Origin: Veillonella_A intestinalis
GTDB taxonomy: Bacteria; Bacillota; Negativicutes; Veillonellales; Veillonellaceae
Reading direction: 5' to 3'
Assembly (NCBI RefSeq): GCF_943192895.1
Contig: NZ_CALPCB010000008.1
Coordinates: 106,225 to 170,224, forward strand
Length of the DNA stretch: 64,000 bases
Positions 8,546-17,345 of this stretch are shown here, piece after piece. The notes beneath the pieces were generated by a model. That model saw only the letters and a program-made list of their open reading frames with translations, was not told the origin of the DNA and did no database searches. How positions within the stretch are numbered: the first letter of the stretch is position 1; each line of letters starts with the position of its first letter. The position numbers and the translations under genes were made by a program.

Positions 8546-10006
8546 TTAACGGGTAGCTGAGTCAGCTGTTGCGTTAGTAGTATTAGTTGTGTCAGTTGTT
8601 ACTAAGAAAACATGAACTTTGTTACCAAAGGCATTGCGAATGGAGTCATTCATGTAATCAAAGCCTTTATCAATTCGTACAACTAATTGATTGTGAGCTA
8701 CACTTGGATAAGCGGCTAGGATTGTGCCAGCAGGTTGTTTTTTCGCATAGAAGGTACGGAAATTTGCTTCAATGCGATCGTATTCTGCTTGGCTATATTC
8801 CGTAGACTCTAGATGAATGCGTTTTGCTAATACAAGCTTGTCATCACTGTTATCTTTTTCATCTTTGGCGAGTATTTCTTCAAATTTTGCAAGGTCTTCA
8901 TCACTTTTGAATGCTACATGTAGAACATTGTTTTTCCAGTACATAACGCCAAAGTTCTGGAAATTACCAGGTGTTTTATATAAGGAATTTAGTTTTTTGA
9001 ATACTTTATTTTCTAGATCTGATTGATCTTCTAATTCCGTAGTTGGTTTAGCCGTAATTGATTGATTTGCTTGGCTTGTACTTTTAGTGGTTGATTCCCC
9101 TTTTGTTTCCTTTACGGTTTGTTTATCAGCTTTCTTTTCTTCTGTAGCCGTATTTGCTTTAGCTGGCGCTACAGTAATTGGTAAATTCTTATCAATGCGG
9201 AATAAAATAGCAACTGCTTCGGCACGTGTGATTTCGTCAGTTGGGCGGAAGTAATTTGTTTCACCGCCGGAAGCAATCATACCACGGCTAGCTAAGGTAA
9301 TAACGGCATCCTTATAATCACTATCGATTTTGTTTTCGTCTGGGAATGTTACATCTTCTGGTTTTACTACGATATGAGGAGCATATTCTTTAGCCTTAGT
9401 TTTGCTCTTGATAGCAGCTTTAGCCAAGTCATCTTTGTAGGCTAAGTATTCAGCCGCTGTTTGAGCAAATTCTTCACGGGTTAACGTTTCAGCTTTGCTA
9501 AATGGTGCTAATAATTCGTTTCCTGTAATTTCTTTAACTACTGGTGTTTCCGTTTTTTTAGATTTTTTGGAATCTTCTTTAGTGGTAGCCGTTTCTTTTG
9601 TTTGATGCGTAGCAATTAATTTGTTATAAAGGGAAGCTGCATCTGCAGTTTTTAGGGCTTCATCAGGATGGAAGGAGCCTTCACCATTCCCAGAAAGAAT
9701 ACCTTCTTCTAAGAATGTATTAATTTGTACAGCGGCCCAATGTTTTTTTACATCTTTAAAGCCTTTGGCTTCTTGTTCGGCTTCATAAGCGGCTGCCTTT
9801 TTATTTAGTTCGTTAACTAAGGTGGCTTTTTCTTTATCCGCCTCAGTGAGTTCTTTAGTTGTTACCGTAGTGTTTGTTGTAGTTGTAGTAACTGCTGTTG
9901 TAGTTGTGTTGTCGGTCGCTGTTTCATCAGCGGCTAGACTAACGAAGGAAGTAGTTGTTAATAAAGTAGCAGCTAATACCGCTAATCGTAAAGATTTTGT
10001 TTTCAT
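8546..10006 (-). CDS. Exported SLH-domain protein, paralogue of the 5301-6752 product
   Basis: 486 residues with a signal peptide (SFVSLAAD) and a Thr-rich stretch. SLH units are visible at about 80-133 (FKDVKKHWAAVQ) and 216-272 (ITRAEAVAILFRID); the middle one (about 160-193) is degenerate, keeping only the LTREEFAQTAAEYL half. A Lys/Glu/Thr-rich linker leads to a C-terminal domain at about 330-475 that matches the other SLH protein (MYWKNNVL, FKSDEDLAKF, FYAKKQPAGTI, NAFGNKVHV). First gene of the three-gene minus-strand unit. AAAGGAG lies about 9 bases before the ATG. Confidence 0.9.
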   Translation of the reverse strand: MKTKSLRLAVLAATLLTTTSFVSLAADETATDNTTTTAVTTTTTNTTVTTKELTEADKEKATLVNELNKKAAAYEAEQEAKGFKDVKKHWAAVQINTFLEEGILSGNGEGSFHPDEALKTADAASLYNKLIATHQTKETATTKEDSKKSKKTETPVVKEITGNELLAPFSKAETLTREEFAQTAAEYLAYKDDLAKAAIKSKTKAKEYAPHIVVKPEDVTFPDENKIDSDYKDAVITLASRGMIASGGETNYFRPTDEITRAEAVAILFRIDKNLPITVAPAKANTATEEKKADKQTVKETKGESTTKSTSQANQSITAKPTTELEDQSDLENKVFKKLNSLYKTPGNFQNFGVMYWKNNVLHVAFKSDEDLAKFEEILAKDEKDNSDDKLVLAKRIHLESTEYSQAEYDRIEANFRTFYAKKQPAGTILAAYPSVAHNQLVVRIDKGFDYMNDSIRNAFGNKVHVFLVTTDTTNTTNATADSATR

Positions 10007-10083
10007 TATGAAACTCCTTTCTAAGTCTTCTTGATTGTTTTTTGTTTCATAGGTAATCGAAAAAATTCAGTTTGAATACTTTG

Positions 10084-10112
10084 ATTATATCACGAAGTAG
10101 CAGGCCGTTAAA
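10084..10112 (-). promoter_or_regulatory. Promoter of the SLH/GT39/SLH unit
   Basis: On the minus strand TTTAAC (10112-10107), a 17-bp spacer and TATAAT (10089-10084), with TG one base before the -10, give a good promoter about 75 bases before the start codon. Confidence 0.7.
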
Positions 10113-10200
10113 GGTAAAGATAAGCCTAATATTCAAGGGTATTTATCAAACTGTTGTTTTTAATAAGTTGTAATAAATTTATTTTACTTATATATATGTC

Positions 10201-10358
10201 AAGTATGCGCGTAGTGCATATGGGTTAAGGTAGTTGCTAATATCGCAATTCTTTGGACATAAGTTTTTTTATTCTATATAATATTAGTGATGATTTCCGT
10301 GCGAATATACAGTTTTAAATCTCTTTGGCATGAAGAATTTTTGAAAGTAAGTATGCGC
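10201..10358. repeat. Two direct AAGTATGCGC repeats around the lut promoter
   Basis: Copies at 10201-10210 and 10349-10358 are each followed by AGTG and TGGGT-AA (spacing differs). One lies upstream of the promoter and one within the leader, as looping repressor sites often do. The binding protein is unknown. Confidence 0.5.
10253..10282 (+). promoter_or_regulatory. Probable lutABC promoter
   Basis: TTGGAC (10253-10258), an 18-bp spacer and TATAAT (10277-10282). It implies a leader of about 125 bases before lutA. Confidence 0.6.
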
Positions 10359-10414
10359 AAGTGTGGGTAATCAAAGTAAGTGTAAGTACGTAGGAAAGTT
10401 GAGGATGTGAGGAA

Positions 10415-11152
10415 ATGAAAATTCATTTATTTTCACAATGTTTGATTGACATGTTTTATCCCCATGTGGGGATGGCCGGCGTACAGGTATTAGAACGGTT
10501 AGGCTGTGACTTAACAGTGCCTAAGAAGCAAGTATGCTGCGGGCAAATGTTTGTTAACTCTGGGTATAATGATGCAGCGAAAGGGGCTATCAAGAATACA
10601 ATTGAAGTCTTTGAAGATGCAGAGTATATCGTAAGCATGTCCGGTTCTTGTGCCTTTGCGATTCGTGATGAATATCGCCACATTTTGGCTGATGAGCCAG
10701 AGTGGTTAGCACGGGCGGCTAAAGTAAGTGAACGTATTTATGAGTTCACTGAATTTATTGTAGGTGTATTAGGCGTTACTGATGTAGGGGCTACCTTTAA
10801 TGATAAAGTAACGTATCATAAATCCTGCCACGTAACTCGTTTGATGGGTGTTAAAGAGCAACCTATGAAGTTATTAGAAAATATCAAAGGGCTTGAATAC
10901 TTACCAATGAATCGTGCAGAAGGGTGCTGTGGTTTCGGCGGTACCTTTACAGTAAAACAGCCAGAAATTTCTGCTGTTATGACACGCGAGAAAGCAATGA
11001 ATATTTATAATTCTGGTGCTAATGTTGTAGCTGGTAGTGACCAAGCTTGCCTCATGAATATTGAAGGTATGCTTGATCGCCTTTACAAAGATGGTGAAAT
11101 TGACCGCCGTATTAAAGTAATGCACATTGCAGAATTATTGAATTCTCGCTAG
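10415..11152 (+). CDS. lutA: L-lactate utilisation protein LutA, Fe-S oxidoreductase subunit
   Basis: 245 residues with two CCG-type cysteine motifs of the heterodisulfide-reductase family (QVCCGQMFVNSGY near residue 42 and EGCCGFGGTFTV near 170) preceded by CLID and KSCHVTR cysteines; these bind Fe-S clusters. LutA works with LutB and LutC in the cytoplasm to oxidise L-lactate to pyruvate. The gene heads lutABC with short spacers (19 and 12 bp). Lactate is the characteristic growth substrate of Veillonella, which fits. Confidence 0.94.
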   Translation: MKIHLFSQCLIDMFYPHVGMAGVQVLERLGCDLTVPKKQVCCGQMFVNSGYNDAAKGAIKNTIEVFEDAEYIVSMSGSCAFAIRDEYRHILADEPEWLARAAKVSERIYEFTEFIVGVLGVTDVGATFNDKVTYHKSCHVTRLMGVKEQPMKLLENIKGLEYLPMNRAEGCCGFGGTFTVKQPEISAVMTREKAMNIYNSGANVVAGSDQACLMNIEGMLDRLYKDGEIDRRIKVMHIAELLNSR

Positions 11153-11171
11153 TCGTTAGGAGGAACTGAAA

Positions 11172-12611
11172 ATGGCTATTTTATATGATCAACGTCCATT
11201 TAAAACTCGCGTTGCCGATGTTCTTGCCAATGACTTTAAGGTAAAGGCCATCCAAAAAGCGCAGGATGTTTTTTATGCGAAACGTAAAGCCTTGGTTGAC
11301 CAAGTGCCTGAATGGGAAGAATTCCGTGATGAAGCGGCAGAACTTCGTGACCATGTGCTAAGCAACTTAGATTACTATTTGAACCAATTTGCTGAAAATG
11401 CAACAAAAGCAGGAGCAAAAGTACATTTTGCTCGCGATGCGAAAGAAGCTAATGATTATGTGCTTCAAGTGGTTCGTGAAAAAGACGCTAAGATGGTTGT
11501 AAAAGGTAAAACCATGGTGTCTGAAGAAATTAGCTTAAACGAAGCGTTGATGAATGCTGGTGTAGAAGTTAATGAAACAGACTTGGCTGAATTTATCTTA
11601 CAAACAGCTGATTGGAACCCACCATCTCATATCGTAGTTCCAGCATTGCACTTTGCTCGTGAACGTATTCGTGAAACATTCCACGAAAAATTAGGCTATG
11701 AAGGAACAGAAGATCCAGAAGAAATGACCCGTTTCGTACGTAAACGTATTCGTGATCGTTTCCTTAAAGCTGATATTGGTTTTACTGGCTGTAACTTTGC
11801 AGTAGCTGAAACAGGCTCAATTACTATCGTATCTAACGAAGGTAATGGTCGTATGAGTAGTTCTATGCCTAAGACTATGATTTGTCTTATGGGGATGGAA
11901 CGTATCGTGCCTGACTTTGCTGGCTTAGATATTATGATGGAATTGTTAATTCGTTCCTCTGTAGGGGCCAAAATTTCCAACTATTTCTCCATGATTACTG
12001 GCCCAGCTAAAGCCGGTGAAGCAGACGGTCCTGAAGAATTACATATTGTAATTATTGACAATGGTCGTTCCAATATTTTAGGTGGCGAATTTAACTCCAT
12101 GCTTCGTTGTATCCGTTGTGGTGCGTGCATGAATATTTGCCCAGTATATCGTCACATTACAGGTCATGCCTATGGCTCTATCTATCCAGGTCCAATGGGG
12201 GCTGTATTGACTCCATTATTGGTAGGCTATGAAAAAGCGGGCGATTTACCATATGCATCTACACTTTGTGGTGAATGTTGGGAACATTGTCCAGTTAAAA
12301 TTCCACTCCATGAATTATTGTTGAAACATCGTGTGAATATTGCTGATAAGGCACATCTTCGTCCTGCAGCAGAAGAAGCGATTTTCAAAACTGTGGCAAC
12401 CGTATTTAGTAATTCCTTCTTATTTGACTATGGTACAAAACTTGGTGCTATTGGCATGAAGTTGATGAGTAAAAATGGTCAAATGGCAGATTGGACTAAG
12501 CTCTTACCAGTTGTTGGTGGCTGGGTAAAAGCGAAAGATATGAATACATTGAAACTCAAAAAGTTCCGCGATGTATATGCTGAATATGAAGCTAGCAAAA
12601 AACGTAAGTAA
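11172..12611 (+). CDS. lutB: L-lactate utilisation protein LutB, iron-sulfur subunit
   Basis: 479 residues. The N-terminal two thirds is a LUD domain (GFTGCNFAVAETGSI near residue 200); the C-terminal part has two ferredoxin-type cysteine motifs, CIRCGACMNICPVYRH near 315 and CGECWEHCPVKIP near 364, for [4Fe-4S] clusters. This is the standard LutB order. TAGGAGG lies about 10 bases before the ATG. It presumably passes electrons from lactate oxidation to an acceptor not encoded here. Confidence 0.96.
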   Translation: MAILYDQRPFKTRVADVLANDFKVKAIQKAQDVFYAKRKALVDQVPEWEEFRDEAAELRDHVLSNLDYYLNQFAENATKAGAKVHFARDAKEANDYVLQVVREKDAKMVVKGKTMVSEEISLNEALMNAGVEVNETDLAEFILQTADWNPPSHIVVPALHFARERIRETFHEKLGYEGTEDPEEMTRFVRKRIRDRFLKADIGFTGCNFAVAETGSITIVSNEGNGRMSSSMPKTMICLMGMERIVPDFAGLDIMMELLIRSSVGAKISNYFSMITGPAKAGEADGPEELHIVIIDNGRSNILGGEFNSMLRCIRCGACMNICPVYRHITGHAYGSIYPGPMGAVLTPLLVGYEKAGDLPYASTLCGECWEHCPVKIPLHELLLKHRVNIADKAHLRPAAEEAIFKTVATVFSNSFLFDYGTKLGAIGMKLMSKNGQMADWTKLLPVVGGWVKAKDMNTLKLKKFRDVYAEYEASKKRK

Positions 12612-12623
12612 GGAGATAGGACA

Positions 12624-13334
12624 ATGGATGATGTAAATCGTAAAACATTTTTAAGCCGTGTTTCTCATGCGTTGGGTCGTAAAGAGATTCCTACATTTGT
12701 AGCTCCTTACCCTTATGAAAAAGGACCTCAGGAAACAATGTATTCTGACCTTTCCCATGAGCAAGTGGTAGATATGTTCAAAGCCGAATGTGAAAAAGTA
12801 GGGACTAAATATGTAACTACTGATGAAGCACATGTGGTGGAAACAATTTTAAAAGAAATTGAAGAACGTGGTGGCGGTAAAGTTATTTACCCATCTTGTG
12901 AAGAATCCAAACATTACCAATTAGAAGAAGCGTTTGCTAAGGTAGATAGCAGTAAAGCGACTTTCTTCGAATGGGATGGTGCTAAAGGTAGAGAAGCAAA
13001 TATTGATGAAGCTAAAGTAGCTGAAATTGGTATTACCTTCCCAATTCTTGGTATTGCTGAAACGGCAACAGTTATTCAACCAAGCGATCAAACAAGTGGT
13101 CGTTCTGTAGGTTTATTACCACTTTGTCATATTGCTGTTATTCGCACAGACGCTATTGTGCCTCGTATGACACAATCTATGGCAGCATTAACAAAAGTAT
13201 ATCGTGATAATCCTGAAGGATTCCCTTCTAATGTCGTGCACATTTCAGGGCCTTCCAATACAGCTGATATTGAATTAGTTCGTGTTGTAGGGGTTCATGG
13301 ACCTATTAATGTAACCTTTATTTTGGTTGACTAA
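12624..13334 (+). CDS. lutC: L-lactate utilisation protein LutC (LUD domain)
   Basis: 236 residues, essentially one LUD domain, with the conserved ITFPILGIAETATVIQPS region near residue 135 and the terminal SGPSNTADIELVRVVGVHGP signature. It is the third subunit of the lactate oxidation complex. It follows lutB by 12 bp with AAGGAG upstream, and is closed by a terminator at 13359. Confidence 0.94.
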   Translation: MDDVNRKTFLSRVSHALGRKEIPTFVAPYPYEKGPQETMYSDLSHEQVVDMFKAECEKVGTKYVTTDEAHVVETILKEIEERGGGKVIYPSCEESKHYQLEEAFAKVDSSKATFFEWDGAKGREANIDEAKVAEIGITFPILGIAETATVIQPSDQTSGRSVGLLPLCHIAVIRTDAIVPRMTQSMAALTKVYRDNPEGFPSNVVHISGPSNTADIELVRVVGVHGPINVTFILVD

Positions 13335-13358
13335 TAGCAGTGTCTAAGTGTTAATTAT

Positions 13359-13405
13359 ATCCGGCGACAAGCTCACTAATAGTGTATTTGTCGTCGGATT
13401 TTTTT
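13359..13405 (+). terminator. Terminator of lutABC
   Basis: ATCCGGCGACAA (13359-13370) pairs with TTGTCGTCGGAT (13388-13399), with one G-T pair, followed by TTTTTT. CACTA/TAGTG forms a small inner hairpin. Confidence 0.92.
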
Positions 13406-13445
13406 GAGATTTTCTACTGAACGAGTAGGAAATTCGCATAACTTA

Positions 13446-13454
13446 TGCTATAAT
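13446..13454 (+). promoter_or_regulatory. Extended -10 promoter of the TcyP-like gene
   Basis: TGC followed by TATAAT, 43 bases before the GTG start; no clear -35. Confidence 0.55.
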
Positions 13455-13497
13455 ATCAAAGTCACATTCACAATTGAATAAGATAGGAGGATATGAA

Positions 13498-14907
13498 GTG
13501 GATATTCCATTTTTCCAACAGTTTTTGATGATTAGCTCCCCTGTAACCGTGGGAATTCTCATCTTGTTTGCGATTTTGTTAGGTTATATTTATTTCTTAC
13601 AACGTCGTCAAACTGCTTTTGGGACGCTTGTTATTATTGGTACTGTATTAGGGGCTGTATTGGGCTTTGCCGTACAGTTTATTGCACAGTTCCCTGATGA
13701 TCCTATGAAGGTTGTATACATTAAGGAAAGTACAAAGTGGTTTTCCTTAATTGGTGGGGGCTTCATTGATCTCATTTTAATGCTTGTTGTTCCATTGGTA
13801 TTTATTTCTATTATTCATATTATTTTAAACATGAATCAAGGTGCTGATTTAAAGAAATTAGTTACTTCCACAGCCGGTGTTGCTCTTATTATGGTTGCCA
13901 TTGCTGCTATTGTGGGCTTAGTGTTAGGTTCTGTAGCTCACTTAGGTGAAGGTATGACAGCTATTAATGATGGGCCTGCTAAGATGAAAGAAGTTAAGCC
14001 TGTAGTAGATACAATTCGTGCTTTAATTCCTAAAAATCCAGTGGCGGCTATGGCCAATACAAGTGTAATTGCAGTCGTTGTATTTGGCGTTATCATCGGT
14101 GGTATTGCACGCTTGATTAAACAAACTGGTACTAGTGATTTAGAATTATTTACTAAATTCTTTAATGAATTACATTTGATTATCTCTTGGGTCGCTGATT
14201 TTGTTATCGGCTTAATGCCTTACGGTGTGATGGCCTTATTAGCTAGCACATTAGCAACTAAAGGGTTCCAAGCTATTGCTGACATGGGCCTATTTATTGT
14301 TTTAATTTACGTAGGCGTTGTCATCATGTTGATTGTACAAGCTATTTTGTTAACAATCTTTGGTGTAAGCCCAATTATGTATTTCCGTAAAGCTAGAGCA
14401 CCATTGTTCTTAGCCTTTACATCTCGTTCTAGTATGGGCGTATTACCATTAACGGTTGATACGTTGACTAAACGTTTAGGTGTTAATGCTACTACTGCTA
14501 ATACGGTAGGTAGCTTTGGTACTACTGCTGGTATGCAAGGCTGTGCCGGTATTTTCCCAGCACTCTGTATCGTATACATTGCTAATGTAGCAGGTGTGCA
14601 GCCTGATATTACTATGTATGTAATGAGCGTAATTGTTATTGCTCTTGGTTCTTTAGGTATTGCAGGGATTCCAGGTACGGCTACTATGGCGGCATCGGTA
14701 TCCTTGTCTGGTACTGGTCTTGGTGCTTTCTATGGCATGATTTCACCAGTATTAGCTATTGACCCTATCGTAGATATGGGCCGTACAATGCTTAATGTAA
14801 GTGGTTCTATGACAAATGCAATTGTGGTAGATAAACTTATGGGGACTTTTGATAAAGATGCTTTCAATGATGAAAGTACGGTTGATCGCCCTGTATCCAA
14901 TAAATAA
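13498..14907 (+). CDS. tcyP: Sodium/proton:amino-acid symporter, TcyP-like (cystine uptake family)
   Basis: A 469-residue membrane carrier of the DAACS family. Hallmarks are FTSRSSMGVLPL near residue 307, the GSFGTTAGMQGCAGIFP hairpin and the C-terminal DMGRTMLNVSGSMTNA; the last two closely resemble B. subtilis TcyP, a cystine importer, more than DctA or GltP. Substrate is therefore probably L-cystine, but a dicarboxylate or another amino acid cannot be excluded. GTG 13498 is chosen since TAGGAGG at 13484-13490 is 7 bases away; the in-frame TTG at 13474 lies upstream of that site. It has its own promoter and terminator, so it is not part of the lut operon. Confidence 0.82.
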   Translation: MDIPFFQQFLMISSPVTVGILILFAILLGYIYFLQRRQTAFGTLVIIGTVLGAVLGFAVQFIAQFPDDPMKVVYIKESTKWFSLIGGGFIDLILMLVVPLVFISIIHIILNMNQGADLKKLVTSTAGVALIMVAIAAIVGLVLGSVAHLGEGMTAINDGPAKMKEVKPVVDTIRALIPKNPVAAMANTSVIAVVVFGVIIGGIARLIKQTGTSDLELFTKFFNELHLIISWVADFVIGLMPYGVMALLASTLATKGFQAIADMGLFIVLIYVGVVIMLIVQAILLTIFGVSPIMYFRKARAPLFLAFTSRSSMGVLPLTVDTLTKRLGVNATTANTVGSFGTTAGMQGCAGIFPALCIVYIANVAGVQPDITMYVMSVIVIALGSLGIAGIPGTATMAASVSLSGTGLGAFYGMISPVLAIDPIVDMGRTMLNVSGSMTNAIVVDKLMGTFDKDAFNDESTVDRPVSNK

Positions 14908-14916
14908 GGTTTAAAA

Positions 14917-14979
14917 AATACTCCATACTCAAGTTCCGAGTTCTTACGAACAAGTCGCTTGAGTTATGGAGTATTTTTT
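14917..14979 (+). terminator. Terminator with structured loop after the TcyP-like gene
   Basis: AATACTCCAT (14917-14926) pairs with ATGGAGTATT (14966-14975), with an inner CTCAAG/CTTGAG stem and six T. The loop contains GTTCTTACGAACAAG then TCGCTT, repeated on the other strand in the terminator near 17348. Confidence 0.92.
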
Positions 14980-14997
14980 GTTTGTGGAGGAGTATTT

Positions 14998-15837
14998 TTA
15001 TTTAAAAATAGGTAATTTACTTAGTTCGTTTCTTAAGTTAATTATGTCCCAAGGTAGATATTCTGCAATGGAGAGACCTACTAGGTCGGCGACTTTTGAA
15101 GCATTTATTAGTAGGTGCACAATGTGTGCTAAGGTCATTTCACCGACTGCATAATCGACGGGGCCTTGATGGGGCTGATTGCAAAGGAGACTACGGAAAT
15201 CTGTTGGGCTTAACACATCTAAGTCTAAATGAACCAGTAATTGTTTTATATTATGTTTGGTGAGCCAGTGGACTAGGGGTTCACTAGAGGTTAATTGTTG
15301 TGGTGTGAGATAGGATAATTGATGATGTTGTAAAAACTCTTTTTCGAAGTCTAATAAACTGTGTTCAACAAGGCCAACATAGAGGATTTGATTGGCTGTA
15401 AATGGATGCCGTATCATTTGGGCGAATTCAGGTGCACCATGCCCCAATAAGTTGCCAAGCACCATGGCGTGTTCATGGTCAAATTCTTTGGGGGTCATAA
15501 TATCTGGGTGTGCATCTAACCATAAGATAGCCGTGTTTTGGGGATATTGCCCATGTAGATAATCAAAAGGGACTTGTGAAATAGAGCAGTCGCCGCCTAA
15601 GGTAATAATTCGGCTGGGCTGTTTTATATGTAAAATAGCTTCAGCAGCTTGCTGTTGTTTTAAAAGAAGGTTTTTGCCATAAATATCTTTTGAAGGCTGT
15701 TGGTCGTAACTTGCTTTAGTTTGAGCTTCGTTCATAATCTGCTTCAGATGATACACAACGTGATATCTTTGCAGTAAGGCTGTATAAGCAAAACGAGTAT
15801 TTCTATGAATTAGCCCTTTGTTTGAAAGAAGGGGCAT
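14998..15837 (-). CDS. Arginase/agmatinase-fold (ureohydrolase family) protein, possibly N-terminally short
   Basis: 279 residues. Manganese ligands of the ureohydrolase fold are visible: GGDCS near residue 80, DAHPD near 109, LDLDVLSP near 205, and a final acidic SIAEYLP near 263. The WLDAHPDIMTP and EHAMVLGNLLG blocks fit the arginase-like family of unknown substrate found in Firmicutes, not true arginase. The opening segment usual for this family is lacking: about 33 residues precede the homologous region, the frame stays open upstream without any ATG, GTG or TTG, and no ribosome-binding site precedes ATG 15837. It may be truncated or use a non-standard start. Confidence 0.72.
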   Translation of the reverse strand: MPLLSNKGLIHRNTRFAYTALLQRYHVVYHLKQIMNEAQTKASYDQQPSKDIYGKNLLLKQQQAAEAILHIKQPSRIITLGGDCSISQVPFDYLHGQYPQNTAILWLDAHPDIMTPKEFDHEHAMVLGNLLGHGAPEFAQMIRHPFTANQILYVGLVEHSLLDFEKEFLQHHQLSYLTPQQLTSSEPLVHWLTKHNIKQLLVHLDLDVLSPTDFRSLLCNQPHQGPVDYAVGEMTLAHIVHLLINASKVADLVGLSIAEYLPWDIINLRNELSKLPIFK

Positions 15838-15963
15838 ATATAGGAGTACTCGTTTTACGTATTGATTTCTAATTCTTATTAATGATACAATAGGGTCAAA
15901 TGAAGAAAGAATGAATTTTTCTGTTCGTTTTAATGGGGTTATTTTAAGTAAGGAGTGAAATGT

Positions 15964-16611
15964 ATGAAACGATTATTGTTACTTTGTTTAGCCTTATTTG
16001 CCTTTGTGGCAGCAGGGTGTGCGCAAGTGACATCTGAAATTAAGGTGGATTCAGATTTTAGTGGTGAATGGGATGCTACGATTCAAGCGCCAATGCCTAT
16101 TAGCAAAGGTGATTTGTTAAGTGCTGTGACTCAAAATTCAAAAAATAAACCACAAATTGATATAAACAAAATTAAATTAGAAGCGATTGGCCCTGATGGT
16201 AAAGAATTAGATGCTGATAAACCAGGGGTACAAGCGCAGACTTGGAAATTAGAAGCTAAATTTGCTAATAAAGATGAATTAGCACAAATGAGTGCTGCAG
16301 TGTTTGGTAGAGATTCGGATTCGAAGATTAATGTTATTTATCCGTATGGTGATGATCCCGATGTATATACGTTCAATTTGGGTAAAGCGTCTGGAGCAAC
16401 TACTATTGAAGTCGAAGGCACTATCATCAAGGAAAGTGTTGGCAAGGGGCTTTTGAAAGATGATGACACGGTAATCTATGCAGCTGGTGATACTATCAAA
16501 TTCCAATTTAAAAAGGAAAGTAGTTTTGGTGGAATTATTGGCGGTATTGTAGTGATTGCTATACTAGCTGGTGTTGGTTATGTTATTTTCCGTCGTCGAC
16601 AAGCAGCGTAA
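15964..16611 (+). CDS. Lipoprotein with C-terminal membrane anchor, function unknown
   Basis: 215 residues. A lipobox (FVAAGC, Cys17) ends the signal peptide. The body begins with DFSGEWDATIQAP, and a hydrophobic helix (GGIIGGIVVIAILAGVGYVI) plus RRR closes the protein, so it is anchored at both ends. This layout recalls the LppM family of predicted lipoproteins, but the resemblance is weak. ATG 15964 is preferred: AGGAG at 15951-15955 is 8 bases away, and the in-frame GTG at 15955 overlaps it. It is followed after 13 bp by a second lipoprotein gene. Confidence 0.78.
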   Translation: MKRLLLLCLALFAFVAAGCAQVTSEIKVDSDFSGEWDATIQAPMPISKGDLLSAVTQNSKNKPQIDINKIKLEAIGPDGKELDADKPGVQAQTWKLEAKFANKDELAQMSAAVFGRDSDSKINVIYPYGDDPDVYTFNLGKASGATTIEVEGTIIKESVGKGLLKDDDTVIYAAGDTIKFQFKKESSFGGIIGGIVVIAILAGVGYVIFRRRQAA

Positions 16612-16624
16612 GGGGGGATTTAAG

Positions 16625-17275
16625 ATGAAACGATATATTACCTATATGATGATGGCTATAGGATTGGTAATTATGTTCCTTCTTAGTGGCTGTGGTGGAA
16701 ATTTAGGAAGCTCACAAGACTTTTCTGGTTCATGGGGATATATTCAGACCCCAGTTACAACAAATAATGATGGGATTAATTATGAGTACAATCAGGATAG
16801 AATTTATGTAGTGACGTTTGAAAAGACTAGTGATCATACGTATACATCTAATTTTAGAGAATATAAATATGACTATAAAGGGAGTAAGTTCTTAAATAGA
16901 GATGAGTATGAACGCGGTGATCGGTGGATAACTTTTTTCACGCCTGATGGGCCGAATAGACAAGGTTTATTGCCTAAAGTTGAGCCATCATATGAGTTTA
17001 GACATGTAGCCCATGATATGAGAGATACTACTTTTACAGAACGTGATGGAGTGTTATATGTTGATGAAAATGGATTAGAGTATAATTATAATAAAGATAA
17101 TGATACCTTAGTAAGCGGGAAAACTGTGTTACATCGAATTAAAGATGGCGATATTTCTACGTTAAAAGAAGAAGTACAACAACATATTAAAGATTATTAT
17201 CAAAAAGCCTATGTAGATACTAAGAAACGTGAGATTCCTAATATTATCTTTACAGATAGAGATGATAGTAAATAA
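16625..17275 (+). CDS. Lipoprotein of unknown function
   Basis: 216 residues with a signal peptide and lipobox (FLLSGC, Cys22). After it comes DFSGSWGYIQTP, echoing the DFSG-W-IQ-P motif of the preceding lipoprotein, then a charged, tyrosine-rich body. No catalytic motif is recognised. ATG 16625 follows AAGGGGGG; an earlier in-frame ATG at 16571 lies inside the upstream gene and has no ribosome-binding site. Probably co-transcribed with it. Confidence 0.78.
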   Translation: MKRYITYMMMAIGLVIMFLLSGCGGNLGSSQDFSGSWGYIQTPVTTNNDGINYEYNQDRIYVVTFEKTSDHTYTSNFREYKYDYKGSKFLNRDEYERGDRWITFFTPDGPNRQGLLPKVEPSYEFRHVAHDMRDTTFTERDGVLYVDENGLEYNYNKDNDTLVSGKTVLHRIKDGDISTLKEEVQQHIKDYYQKAYVDTKKREIPNIIFTDRDDSK

Positions 17276-17345
17276 GCAATATAAATTTTCTTTTTTCTCA
17301 ATTCGTTTTTCAGTATAGTAAATACAGCATAAATGTAGTAATAAA

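Larger units (their letters stand above)
10007..10414. other. Divergent intergenic region between the SLH unit and lutABC
   Basis: No gene is seen in these 408 bp. The stretch holds the two divergent promoters and two copies of AAGTATGCGC, with an AT-rich section between. Confidence 0.7.
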
